Below are positions 1 to 6,825 of a stretch of 20,415 nucleotides of DNA, piece by piece; positions within the stretch are counted from its first letter, which is position 1, and every line of letters starts with the position of its first letter. Source of the DNA: a virus; the IMG/VR virus record IMGVR_UViG_3300015360_000239, positions 1-20,415 of that record. The stretch is one strand, 5' to 3'. A model generated the notes under the pieces. It saw nothing but the letters and a program-made list of their open reading frames with translations, searched no databases and was not told the origin of the DNA. A program made the position numbers and the translations under genes.

Positions 1-2
1 GT

Positions 3-125
3 GACGGATTTCCGACAGGCAACGATTCTGACGACTGCGACGACACGATATTCCGCGCCGAAGCTATGGCGTGGCAACGCCGCATTGATGCTCGCGTGGC
101 ATCATTGATGAAGCCTAACCTCTAA
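3..125 (+). CDS. C-terminal end of an unknown protein (5' truncated)
   Basis: The frame is open from the window edge to TAA at 123-125 and gives about 40 residues, ending ARVASLMKPNL. The visible part has an acidic stretch (NDSDDCDD) followed by a helical, basic end (MAWQRRIDARVASLMK). Its codon use resembles the genes downstream, and the alternative frame starting with GTG at base 1 reads as low-complexity noise. No family can be named from so short a piece. A 15-codon ORF at 127-174 fills the gap to the next gene and overlaps its ATG as ATGA, but it is too short to call. Confidence 0.45.
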   Translation, partial: DGFPTGNDSDDCDDTIFRAEAMAWQRRIDARVASLMKPNL

Positions 126-170
126 GATGAGCCACGACCCCGCGCAACATTCCAGACCCAAAATACAACC

Positions 171-464
171 ATGAGCGCACAAGAAAAGGAAACGACCGAG
201 GGCGTGGCGACGGGTTCGGCTCCGCTTTGGCCGTGCCCAAACAACTGTCTGACGTGGTGCCGCACGGACGGCAGCAAGACCAACCATCACCCTCGCTGCC
301 AGTACGTGGACGCATCGCTGATCGACGTGTGGCGCGTGAGCTATGATGGAGCATCCTACGCCCTCGTCACGCGCCCGCTGCTGGCTCAACCCGAGGAAAC
401 GGTGGCGCGCGAGAAAATGCACCGCGAAATCTACGAGAACCTCCGGGAGTTCGGGGGCTTCTGA
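171..464 (+). CDS. Small Cys/His-containing phage protein of unknown function
   Basis: This is a 97-aa protein starting ATGAGC, a start used by several genes here. Residues 23-43 contain CPNNC, then a third Cys, then HHPRC: four Cys and two His in about 20 residues, an arrangement that could bind a zinc ion. The second half (YVDASLIDVWRVSYDGASYALVTR) looks like a small beta-rich unit, and the C-terminus is helical and charged. No Shine-Dalgarno precedes the start; the leader is A-rich (CCAAAATACAACC). I do not recognise the family. The position upstream of the packaging genes would fit a small DNA-binding or accessory protein, but that is inference. Confidence 0.6.
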   Translation: MSAQEKETTEGVATGSAPLWPCPNNCLTWCRTDGSKTNHHPRCQYVDASLIDVWRVSYDGASYALVTRPLLAQPEETVAREKMHREIYENLREFGGF

Positions 465-482
465 CCAGATACTCCCCGCGCC

Positions 483-710
483 ATGAACACCGATACGGCC
501 ATCGCCCTATGCATCGCCGGCCCGGCAACTCCGTGGCAATCTGCGCCTGCGCCAAAGGGCGGGCCGTTATTCGCTCGCAACAGAGGCGCCACGGCTCACA
601 CGCTGCACGCCGAGCCGTGGCTGCTCAGGATAATTCACGGCGAGGACTACGAGTGGGCAGCGTGTTTGTGCTTTACTCTCCCATCGCCAGCGTCCGCACT
701 TGCGCAGTGA
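483..710 (+). CDS. Small hypothetical protein
   Basis: This is a 75-aa ORF starting 18 bases after the previous stop. Its codons mostly end in G or C, like the accepted genes, which supports coding. Its TGA stop (708-710) overlaps the GTG start of the next gene as GTGA, an arrangement repeated at other junctions here. The end of the protein (LCFTLPSPAS) is encoded by a DNA segment that recurs almost exactly before the gene at 9025, so the last part may be shaped by a regulatory sequence rather than by protein function. I see no recognisable domain, signal peptide or membrane segment. It could also be a remnant of a longer gene. Confidence 0.4.
   Translation: MNTDTAIALCIAGPATPWQSAPAPKGGPLFARNRGATAHTLHAEPWLLRIIHGEDYEWAACLCFTLPSPASALAQ
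665..696 (+). promoter_or_regulatory. Copy 1 of a 32-bp repeated upstream element (possible phage promoter)
   Basis: The sequence begins TTTGTGCTTTACTCTCCC and ends GTCCG. It matches 8984-9015 at 29 of 32 positions. Both copies lie just upstream of a gene start, 10 bases here and 9 bases at the second copy. No clear sigma-70 -10 box is seen, so a promoter role is inferred from repetition and position only. Here it lies inside the end of the 75-aa ORF. Confidence 0.4.
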
Positions 711-1174
711 GTAACAGCCAAACAAGGAGCGACCTAAGCCGCACGGTTTATTTTCGCGCACCCGAGCCAAGCAAGGAGGACGAGGCTATTTGCGTCATCG
801 ACGAACTTGTCGAAACACTCGGAACGAAATGCGTGCTTGATGCGTTCCGGCTGAGCAAGGCGAGCGACGGCATTGCGGGAATAACCGGGCGCAACGATTT
901 GCTCCACGCCATAAACTGGATACTCGCACGAATCATCGACGCCAAAGACCCGCGCAAAGAAGCAGACGTCATGGCGCTGGCATCTGGCCTGCTGTTGCGC
1001 GAGGGCAAAACAATTACCGATGTCGCCGCGAAGTACGGCGACACAAAGCAAAACATTTCCAAGATGGCCGTGGACTTCTGCGAGAGAGTCGGCCTGCCTC
1101 CAAGTCACGCGCAACTGACAGAAGAAGCGCGCGACAAATATAGACTAAGCAACCGAAGGAATACAAAACGATGA
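707..1174 (+). CDS. Helix-turn-helix DNA-binding protein upstream of packaging genes
   Basis: This gives 155 aa from GTG at 707, whose GTGA overlaps the stop of the preceding ORF. The frame stays open back to 509, but that extension is Arg/Ala-rich and collides with the 75-aa gene, so the GTG start is preferred. Residues about 102-127 (TITDVAAKYGDTKQNISKM) fit a helix-turn-helix of the sigma-region-4 or terminase-small-subunit type: a short helix, a Gly turn, and a recognition helix with TKQNIS. The N-terminal 90 residues are mostly helical. The C-terminus is basic (SNRRNTKR). It probably binds DNA as a regulator or packaging accessory. The true small terminase is more likely the Nu1-like gene at 2067. 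The stop overlaps the next start as ATGA. Confidence 0.6.
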   Translation: MSNSQTRSDLSRTVYFRAPEPSKEDEAICVIDELVETLGTKCVLDAFRLSKASDGIAGITGRNDLLHAINWILARIIDAKDPRKEADVMALASGLLLREGKTITDVAAKYGDTKQNISKMAVDFCERVGLPPSHAQLTEEARDKYRLSNRRNTKR

Positions 1175-1824
1175 CACCCATGAGCCTCACAACGATCAAG
1201 CAAACCGCGAGCGAGCTGGCGAACATCGCCGCGCCTGGCGCATCATTCAGGCGCAACGCGCTTGTCATCGAAGCGGCGGCGACAGACGCGCAGATCAGGC
1301 GCTTAGGATTTCTCATTGCCGATGTGGCGGACGGAACGGATTGGTGGCGGTCCGACTACCTCGCAGAGATCAAGGCACGCTACGGCGCGGACAAGGCGGC
1401 CAAGGCCAGTCAGTCGCTCGGCATTGAGCAGGCGTCATTCGAGTTCTTCTCCAACATCGCGGCCATGTTCCCGCTGGCTTTGCGCATCGACGGCCTGACA
1501 TTCGCGCACCACTCCGAAGCCATGCTCGGATGCAAGGACGATCCGGAGTCGGCGCTGTCGTGGCTGCAACAGGCGAAAACAAACGAGTGGACCGTGAGCC
1601 AGCTGAGGCGTGAGCTAAGGCAAGCGCACGCCAGCTACAAGCAGGATGGACGCAAGCCAACGGGCACGGGCTATAGCGCGGTCACCGATGCCGAGCGCTG
1701 GGCGTGCACACAAATTGAAAAGGCAAATGAGTACACGCCAGAGCGAGCTAGGGCCGTGTTGCTTGACCTCACTAAACTGCGTCAGTTTATTGAGCAGATT
1801 TCGGTTATTGCGGCGAGGGCGTGA
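1171..1824 (+). CDS. Phage protein with a ParB/replication-like helical motif
   Basis: This is a 217-aa protein. The start at 1171 overlaps the previous stop (ATGA) and has AAGGA 10 bases upstream; ATGAGC at 1180 is a second possible start. Residues 109-150 (LTFAHHSEAMLG, then ALSWLQQAKTNEWTVSQLRRELR) match a pattern I associate with phage and plasmid proteins that share features with ParB-type HTH regions: a His-His segment, a Trp-Leu helix, and Trp-Ser/Thr-Val-x-x-Leu-Arg. The rest is helical with Trp and Arg-rich segments. No nuclease or Walker motif is seen. Because it directly precedes a tandem-repeat array, it could be the protein that binds those repeats in replication or partition, but this is inference. 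The family assignment is tentative. Confidence 0.55.
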   Translation: MTPMSLTTIKQTASELANIAAPGASFRRNALVIEAAATDAQIRRLGFLIADVADGTDWWRSDYLAEIKARYGADKAAKASQSLGIEQASFEFFSNIAAMFPLALRIDGLTFAHHSEAMLGCKDDPESALSWLQQAKTNEWTVSQLRRELRQAHASYKQDGRKPTGTGYSAVTDAERWACTQIEKANEYTPERARAVLLDLTKLRQFIEQISVIAARA

Positions 1825-1828
1825 CCGA

Positions 1829-2074
1829 ATGGCACACATAAACACCCCACGTGGCATGGGTATAAACACCCAGAGGGCGGTTATAGGTATAACCCCCCAG
1901 AGTGGCATAGGTATAACCCCCCAGAGTGGCATAGGTATAACCCCCCAGAGTGGCATAGGTATAACCCCCCAGACGGGGGGTATAGGTTCTTTCGCAAGGT
2001 GTTGCACCGCAGGTAGGGGCGAGCGCACCTCTCGCCTAGGCACAGAGTTTTCGGAAATAAGCCGCCATGCCTAA
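1829..2074 (+). CDS. Possible small protein of octapeptide repeats (ORF over the repeat array)
   Basis: An 81-codon ORF starts 5 bases after the 217-aa gene's stop and overlaps the start of the small terminase by 8 bases. That spacing fits an operon gene. The DNA repeats translate as GITPQSGI repeated, because all repeat units are 24 or 27 bp, both multiples of three. Against it: the C-terminal part (GSFARCCTAGRGERTSRL) looks like translated non-coding DNA, no Shine-Dalgarno is present, and the opposite strand is also open for the same numerical reason. Some phage replication initiators carry origin iterons inside a coding sequence and show similar short G-x-x-T-P-type repeats, so translation cannot be excluded. 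Confidence 0.25.
   Translation: MAHINTPRGMGINTQRAVIGITPQSGIGITPQSGIGITPQSGIGITPQTGGIGSFARCCTAGRGERTSRLGTEFSEISRHA
1838..1987 (+). repeat. Six tandem 24/27-bp repeats upstream of the small terminase (candidate packaging site or iterons)
   Basis: Units are 1838-1861 (24), 1862-1888 (27), 1889-1912 (24), 1913-1936 (24), 1937-1960 (24) and 1961-1987 (27). The three central units are identical; each begins ATAACCCCCCAGAGTGGC and ends ATAGGT. The outer units are diverged versions: the first two begin ATAAACACCC, and the last carries GGGGGG in place of the usual second half. In lambda, gpNu1 binds repeated sites (cosB R sites) just upstream of Nu1, which is the position seen here. Iteron-type replication origins are the main alternative. 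The spacing is too regular and too short for a CRISPR array, and there are no spacers. Confidence 0.85.
1964..1981. other. C6/G6 hairpin at the end of the repeat array
   Basis: ACCCCCC, a four-base AGAC loop, then GGGGGGT gives a perfect 7-bp inverted repeat inside the last repeat unit. No T-run follows, so it is not a standard terminator. It may be a structural mark at the boundary of a protein-binding array, or part of a packaging or replication site. Confidence 0.6.
2018..2036. other. Inverted repeat GGCGAG-N7-CTCGCC before the small terminase
   Basis: This is a perfect 6-bp stem with a 7-base loop, extendable by one G-T pair. It lies 30 bases before the small terminase start, in the gap between the repeat array and the gene. 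No U-tract follows. It could be part of the packaging site or an RNA structure near the start. Confidence 0.4.
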
Positions 2075-2495
2075 GCACGAGGGCGGAATACGCTGGAGCC
2101 TGCGTAACGCGGCGACGGATTTTGGCGTTGTGCGCGAAACGCTTACCCGGCTGCTCAAGCAGGGCGACCATTCGCCCGGCGACGATGGGCAATATTCGAC
2201 GCGGCAAATTCATTCCGCGCTCGCCGGCGACCTCAAGGCCGAGCGCATCAAACTGACTCGCGAGCTGACGCGGGAAAAGGAAATCAAAAACAAGGAGAGC
2301 GAGGGGCTGCTGATTTCCGCGACCGACGCCGCAGACGTCGCCTGCCGGTTCGTGTTCGCCGCGCGCCAAGTCGTGATGCTGTGGAAAATATCTGCCGAGC
2401 AAAAAAACGACTACCTGGCCGAGCTGCGCGGGCTGGCAGAAATCGACTGGAAAAACCTGTCGGGCTACGACGCCGAGGCGCCCGCCGATGAATAA
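2067..2495 (+). CDS. Terminase small subunit (Nu1-like)
   Basis: This is a 142-aa protein, somewhat shorter than lambda gpNu1. Residues 13-32 (RNAATDFGVVRETLTRLLKQ) form a winged-helix/HTH-type motif like that of gpNu1, which binds cos DNA and recruits the large subunit. Residues 45-80 are a long charged helix (QIHSALAGDLKAERIKLTRE and onward) that probably mediates oligomerisation, and the C-terminal half would contact the large terminase. The ATG lies 80 bases after the repeat array, which may be its DNA target. Only a weak GGA is found 13 bases upstream. The end overlaps the next ATG by 8 bases. The small subunit family is poorly conserved, so the assignment rests on HTH, size and position before the large terminase. 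Confidence 0.75.
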   Translation: MPKHEGGIRWSLRNAATDFGVVRETLTRLLKQGDHSPGDDGQYSTRQIHSALAGDLKAERIKLTRELTREKEIKNKESEGLLISATDAADVACRFVFAARQVVMLWKISAEQKNDYLAELRGLAEIDWKNLSGYDAEAPADE

Positions 2496-2862
2496 CCCAA
2501 TCTACTCGACCGGCTGCACGCTGGACGGCTCGACCATAATCGGCGGAGTCTGGACGCTATGGGAGCAGGAGGGCTTCCCGCTAGAAATGTCTTACCTGCT
2601 GTGCCAAAGCAAAGGCTGGTCCGTTGACTGGCTGGAGGCCATGGCCGACGCGAGTTGCACGAACAATTGCCCGGCGCTGATGGACTACGTGGAGTCATTT
2701 TTGCCGCTGCATGTGGTCGTCGCCATTAAGATCGGGTTCATGCGATACCTCGGAACAGGGAAAACCTACCAGCAAATTGTCGAGGGCAAGCGCGCGAACG
2801 GGAAAGCCTTCGCCGAATTTTCCCGAGCTTACGCCGGCCGCAGCAATGAGCCGGCGAAATAA
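2488..2862 (+). CDS. Unknown protein encoded between terminase small and large subunits
   Basis: This is a 124-aa protein beginning 8 bases inside the small terminase, with GAGG 9 bases before its ATG. It contains four Cys (two close together in SCTNNC), a Trp-rich N-terminal half and a hydrophobic stretch near residues 73-84 (FLPLHVVVAIKI). That stretch is probably a buried strand or helix rather than a membrane span, since it is short and followed by charged residues. The last third is helical and basic. Lambda has no gene at this position. Its tight overlap with both terminase genes suggests a packaging accessory, perhaps a regulator of the terminase complex. I do not recognise the family. 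Confidence 0.65.
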   Translation: MNNPIYSTGCTLDGSTIIGGVWTLWEQEGFPLEMSYLLCQSKGWSVDWLEAMADASCTNNCPALMDYVESFLPLHVVVAIKIGFMRYLGTGKTYQQIVEGKRANGKAFAEFSRAYAGRSNEPAK

Positions 2863-4777
2863 ATCTGGCGCCCGGCACCTGTGGGCGGCCGTGGCCCACG
2901 CATCCCGCGCCGCACCGGCCCTGAGCGTCTCCGAGTGGGCGGACAAATATCGGCGCCTGTCGAGCGAGGGCAGCGCCCGCCCCGGCAAGTGGCGGTCCTT
3001 CCCGTTTCAGATCGAGCCGATGGACGCCGCGAATGACCCCGCCGTGGTCGAAGTGGTTTTGGACTGGGCGGCGCAGACAGCCGGCAAGTCGGAAATCTTG
3101 CTCAACCTCATGGGGTTTTTTATGCACGCGGACCCGGCGCCCCAGCTGATGGCACAGCCGACCGTGGATCTGGCCAGCAGTTTCGGCAAAGACCGTATCA
3201 GCCCGATGATTCGCGACTGCCCGCAGCTGCGCCGGCTCGTGAAAGATCCTCGCGCGAGAGACAGCGGCAACACGCTGCTGTCGAAATCCTACCCCGGCGG
3301 CTCGCTCGTGTTGATCGGCGCCAACTCGCCGGCCGGTCTGGCCGGGCGACCGCGCCGCGTGATCCTGCTGGACGAGGTGGACCGCTACCCGGCAAGCGCA
3401 GGAACGGAGGGCGACCCAATTGCGTTGGCCGACAAACGCGCCGAGTCATTCGCAAACTGTGTAAAGATTAAAACGAGTACGCCAACGATCAAGGGATTTT
3501 CCAAGATCGAAAAGCTGATCGAGTCGAGCGACTACCGAAAGTGGCACGTCCGCTGCCCCAAGTGCGACGCCGAGCAGGTGCTGATGTGGGCGCAAATTAA
3601 ATTCCAATTTCCGCATCCCGAGATTCCTGAAACGCATGTGACCGACCCGGAGCGTGCGTATTACGAGTGCGAGCACTGCAAGGCGGCGCTAGACGACGCG
3701 GACCGCGTTGCCATGGTGCAGGCCGGCAAGTGGAAGCCGACGCGTGAATTTCATGGCGTGCGCGGATACTGGCTGAACGGACTCAACACATTATTTGAGC
3801 CGCACAAAGGGTATCGCAACCGCCTGCACCAGTTTGCGGCCGAGTTCCTCAAGGCGAAGAAGGACGGGCGCGAGGCGATGAAAACATGGGTGAATACATT
3901 TCTTGCCGAGACGTGGGAGGAGCAGGGCGAAACCATTTCGCCGAATCCGCTGATGGCGCGCCGCGAGAATTACGGGCCGAAAATTCCACGGCACTGCCTC
4001 GTGCTGATTGGCAAGGCCGATATCCAGGGCGACCGCATCGAGGCCGAGATCGAGGGATTCGGAATCGGCTCCGAGTCGTGGCGCATCCGCTATCAAATCA
4101 TCGTCGGTCCGCCCAACCTTCCCGATGTGTGGAAACAACTGGACGAGTTTTTTCTCCAGACCTTCGAGCACGAGGGCGGCGCGACGATGAAGGTTGCCCT
4201 CGCGCTGGTCGATTCCGGCTACGAGCAGGAGCTTGTGCTGCAATACACGAAGCCGAGGGAGGGGCATCGCGTCTACGCCTGCAAGGGCGTGGGCACTCCC
4301 GGCGCGCCAATCGTCGCACGCGGCACGCGAAACAACCAGGCGCGGGCCATGCAGTTTCCCATTGGAGCGAACGCGGCCAAGGATTTAATTTACGGCCGGC
4401 TCCGCATCGCAGAGCCGGGCGCAGGTTACTGCCATTACCCGGTTGGTTTTGGTTTTGACGAGGAGTGGTTTTTCCAGCTCACCGCCGAAAAAGCAGTCAC
4501 CAGATTCCACCAAGGCCAGGCGGTGCGCGTCTACGAAAAAACCCGAGCGCGTAACGAGGCGCTGGATCTTGCGGTCTACGGCGCGGCCGGCCTTAGCATA
4601 CTAAATCCCAACATGGTCGAGCGGCACAAGGCGCTGAACGGAGACGATGCGGCCGAGCGCGACGCGGAAGCGCCGCCGGCCTCGCGGCTGCAAGTGCCGC
4701 TTCCGCCCGCGCCGGTCGGCCCGGCTCCGGTGCGCGTCAGCAAGCGGCGGCCGCTCGGCGGGTTTGCGATCCAGTAG
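2846..4777 (+). CDS. Terminase large subunit (lambda gpA family)
   Basis: This is a 643-aa protein, close to lambda gpA (641 aa). It is the ATP-driven motor and nuclease that cuts concatemeric DNA and packages it into the prohead. Visible signatures are: an adenine/Walker-A-like loop AAQTAGKS at residues 75-82; Walker B VILLDEVD with D176-E177; a four-Cys pair CPKC (237-240) and CEHC (275-278), likely zinc-binding; nuclease-domain acidic residues at D392 (GKADIQGDRIEAEIEGFG), D456 (LVDSGY) and D574 (RNEALDLAVYG). The frame is open from 2711, but ATGAGC at 2846 fits the family length and overlaps the 124-aa gene by only 17 bases. The C-terminal 60 residues are Pro/Ala-rich and probably flexible, ending in a basic tail that may dock to the portal. 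Confidence 0.97.
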   Translation: MSRRNKSGARHLWAAVAHASRAAPALSVSEWADKYRRLSSEGSARPGKWRSFPFQIEPMDAANDPAVVEVVLDWAAQTAGKSEILLNLMGFFMHADPAPQLMAQPTVDLASSFGKDRISPMIRDCPQLRRLVKDPRARDSGNTLLSKSYPGGSLVLIGANSPAGLAGRPRRVILLDEVDRYPASAGTEGDPIALADKRAESFANCVKIKTSTPTIKGFSKIEKLIESSDYRKWHVRCPKCDAEQVLMWAQIKFQFPHPEIPETHVTDPERAYYECEHCKAALDDADRVAMVQAGKWKPTREFHGVRGYWLNGLNTLFEPHKGYRNRLHQFAAEFLKAKKDGREAMKTWVNTFLAETWEEQGETISPNPLMARRENYGPKIPRHCLVLIGKADIQGDRIEAEIEGFGIGSESWRIRYQIIVGPPNLPDVWKQLDEFFLQTFEHEGGATMKVALALVDSGYEQELVLQYTKPREGHRVYACKGVGTPGAPIVARGTRNNQARAMQFPIGANAAKDLIYGRLRIAEPGAGYCHYPVGFGFDEEWFFQLTAEKAVTRFHQGQAVRVYEKTRARNEALDLAVYGAAGLSILNPNMVERHKALNGDDAAERDAEAPPASRLQVPLPPAPVGPAPVRVSKRRPLGGFAIQ

Positions 4778-4785
4778 GGCGGCGC

Positions 4786-4807
4786 TTGACGTTGCCGGCT
4801 ACGGCAA
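4786..4807 (+). promoter_or_regulatory. TTGACG-N12-GCAA element, copy 1 (before the gpW-position gene)
   Basis: The sequence runs TTGACG, 12 bases, GCAA, then CCC and the ATG at 4811. Bases 4791-4808 form a perfect 7-bp hairpin, GTTGCCG-GCTA-CGGCAAC. The preceding stop TAG and GGCGGCGC context is nearly the same as at copy 8 (18786). Confidence 0.8.
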
Positions 4808-4810
4808 CCC

Positions 4811-5077
4811 ATGAGCGCAGAATCTGACGCAGCCAAACTCGCACGCTACCGTATCGAAGTAACCCAAGCTCGCACGACCCGCGACCGGCTGGAGCTGCAC
4901 GGCCAGTCCGCAAGCTTTGGCGGCACGGCATTTTCCGGCGTGCAGTACGACGCGATCTTGAAGCGTGTCTCACGGCTGGAGGCCAGCATCGACGCACTGG
5001 AGGAGCGCGCCGCCGATAGCTCCATCCGGCCGGGCGTCAACTTGATCAACATCGTTGGAGAGAACAACTACCTGTGA
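4811..5077 (+). CDS. Small head-tail joining protein (gpW position)
   Basis: This is an 88-aa protein between the large terminase and portal genes, where lambda encodes the 68-aa gpW that stabilises filled heads and lets the tail attach. It is largely helical; residues about 44-70 (QYDAILKRVSRLEASIDALE) form a heptad-like helix. A short Gly/Ser segment (QSASFGGTAFSGVQ) separates two helices, as in gpW-like proteins, which have a helix, a beta hairpin and a helix. Sequence similarity to gpW itself is weak, so the name rests on size, helix content and position. Translation probably uses the TTGACG element; there is no Shine-Dalgarno. The stop overlaps the portal GTG as GTGA. Confidence 0.6.
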   Translation: MSAESDAAKLARYRIEVTQARTTRDRLELHGQSASFGGTAFSGVQYDAILKRVSRLEASIDALEERAADSSIRPGVNLINIVGENNYL

Positions 5078-6807
5078 AAAACGTCACCCCCAAGAAATTA
5101 ACGGTGGCGCAAAAAAAGATCGTGGCCTCGCTGAAAGACGCGGGCTATAAATTTACCTACGCGGGCGCCGGCACAACGCGCTTTCGCGATTTCCGAATCA
5201 ATACCGGCTCGCGCTCCGAGGCGCAAATGTTGCCGTACTATGACCGCCTTCGCATCATCACGCGCCTTCGCCAGATGGTTCGTGATGATGCCGTTTGCGC
5301 GGCCATTCTTTCCGCCTACCCGGTGCAGCTCGGCACCAGCACGCTGAACTCGCTGGAGCACACCGCCGCCGACCCCGACACCGGCGAGGATGCTGCCACT
5401 CCGGACGCCGCTGCCGCGCTGTTCAACGACGCGCATGAAACCGAATGGTGCGGCTGGTCGTGCAACTGCGAATATACCGGCATGTCTCTTTCGCAGGTCG
5501 AGACGATTGCATGGCGCGAGGATTTAATCGCCGGCGAGGTGTTCCTGCTCAAGCTCAAGAGCGGAAAGGTGCAGCTCATCCCCAGCGAGTTTTGTTTCAG
5601 CGAGGACGTTTCAATTTTCTCCAAGAGCGCAACGGCGCAACCAGGCCGGGACGAGAAAGACGGCATCGTAGTTCAGGATGGCGTCGTGACCGGCTACCGC
5701 TTTGGCTTCCGCGACTCCGGCGGCAACTTGCAGCAGGGCAAGGAGATTACGCCCGCCGAAGACGTCATCCATTTCTTTTTCCAAGACCGCCCCGAGCAGC
5801 GGCGCGGCATCCCGAGACTGGCGCCCGTGATTAATATTTTGCAGGACATCCAGGAAATCACGAACGCAAAAGTCCAGCAGGTGAAGACGCAGAGCTTCAT
5901 TTCCGCCGTGGTGACAAAAAATTACGCGCCCGCCGAGGCCGCCGACCTGTTGCGCACGAGCAACTCGGACGGCACGCGCAGCGATTATCAAGACCTGCGC
6001 GGAAACGCGATGTACTACCTCGAAACCGGCGAGGACATGAAGCCGTTTCAGTCGAGCACCAACGCCGCCGACTTCTCTGACTTTCTGAAATCTCGACTAG
6101 AGGCCATCGGTGGAGCAATCGGAGTTCCACCGGAAATCTGGATCGAGGGATTCCGTGATTCCAACTACTCCAGCGCGCGGGCGACAATCAGCGGATTTAT
6201 TCGCACGGTCTACCAGCGTCGCGGGCATATGGTGTCGCGCTTGCTGGAGCCGCTGCACGGTTTTTGGGTAGAGAAGAACCCGGCGCTCTGGCGCGAGGTC
6301 GGCGCGGAGTACGATACGACCGAGGTATCATTCACCTTTCCCGGAGTCCCGGCCATCGACGAAAGCAAACAAAACGACGCCGACGCGAAAGCGCTGGCGG
6401 CTTGCCTGACCACGTTCGGCGCGGTGTACGCGGCCAAGGGGAAATTCTGGGACACCGAGTTTAAACAGATTGCGCGGGAGAAGCAGCGCATGGCTGCGCT
6501 GGGCATCGCCCCGAATTTCGCCCCAGCCAACGGCGGATTGCCCGGCTCTGACGGCGCGCCCGAGCAAGATCCATCGGTGGTGATGAAGGCAAAAGCCGAC
6601 GCTTATGGCGTGGCGGTTCGAGCCGGCATGGTCACGCCGCAGGTTGAGGATGAAGAAAAATTCCGCGAGGCCGCAGAGCTGGCGCCGATGTCTGGCTCCG
6701 TTCGCTCGGCATGGGCAGAAAACGCCGTGCGCTATCCAATCACGGTCAAGGCGGACATCGGCGCAGCGCTGCCGGTAAACTCCGCGCCCGTCGCTACCGA
6801 AAATTGA
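5074..6807 (+). CDS. Portal protein (lambda gpB family)
   Basis: This is a 577-aa protein; lambda gpB is 533 aa. It forms the dodecameric ring at one vertex through which DNA enters and leaves and to which terminase and connectors bind. Family features include the N-terminal segment LPYYDRLRIITRLRQMVRDD, the Trp/Cys-rich WCGWSCNCEYTGMSLSQVE followed by AWREDLIAGEVFLLK, the DVIHFFFQDRPEQRRGIPRLAPV region (typical of portals: residues around Arg-Gly-x-Pro), and a later helix-rich stem and crown (SNYSSARATISGFIRTVYQRR). The start is GTG at 5074, overlapping the previous stop, with GGAG about 13 bases upstream. The C-terminal 100 residues are Pro/Ala-rich. The stop TGA lies within the TTGACG element of the next gene. 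Confidence 0.95.
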   Translation: MKNVTPKKLTVAQKKIVASLKDAGYKFTYAGAGTTRFRDFRINTGSRSEAQMLPYYDRLRIITRLRQMVRDDAVCAAILSAYPVQLGTSTLNSLEHTAADPDTGEDAATPDAAAALFNDAHETEWCGWSCNCEYTGMSLSQVETIAWREDLIAGEVFLLKLKSGKVQLIPSEFCFSEDVSIFSKSATAQPGRDEKDGIVVQDGVVTGYRFGFRDSGGNLQQGKEITPAEDVIHFFFQDRPEQRRGIPRLAPVINILQDIQEITNAKVQQVKTQSFISAVVTKNYAPAEAADLLRTSNSDGTRSDYQDLRGNAMYYLETGEDMKPFQSSTNAADFSDFLKSRLEAIGGAIGVPPEIWIEGFRDSNYSSARATISGFIRTVYQRRGHMVSRLLEPLHGFWVEKNPALWREVGAEYDTTEVSFTFPGVPAIDESKQNDADAKALAACLTTFGAVYAAKGKFWDTEFKQIAREKQRMAALGIAPNFAPANGGLPGSDGAPEQDPSVVMKAKADAYGVAVRAGMVTPQVEDEEKFREAAELAPMSGSVRSAWAENAVRYPITVKADIGAALPVNSAPVATEN

Positions 6808-6825
6808 CGCAGGCGCAAACGGCAA
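6804..6825 (+). promoter_or_regulatory. TTGACG-N12-GCAA element, copy 2 (before the prohead protease)
   Basis: TTGACG, 12 bases, GCAA, directly joined to the ATG at 6826. The portal stop codon TGA is part of the element's TTGAC. Confidence 0.85.

Noticed and set aside
509-706. Longer N-terminal version of the helix-turn-helix protein
   Set aside because: The added part is Arg/Ala-rich noise and overlaps a better-looking ORF in another frame; the GTG at 707 gives a normal GTGA junction.
1692-1736. Imperfect inverted repeat around GGCGTG and CACGCC
   Set aside because: It needs a bulge and a mismatch, has a 21-base loop and lies inside a coding region; likely chance.
1838-1987. CRISPR array
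   Set aside because: The units adjoin each other without spacers and no cas gene is present.
2711-2845. Longer N-terminal version of the large terminase
   Set aside because: It would overlap the 124-aa gene by about 150 bases; the start at 2846 gives the family's usual length.
4786-4814. TTGACG copies as -35 boxes of promoters
   Set aside because: No TATAAT-like sequence lies 16-18 bases further on; that place is the start codon in most copies.
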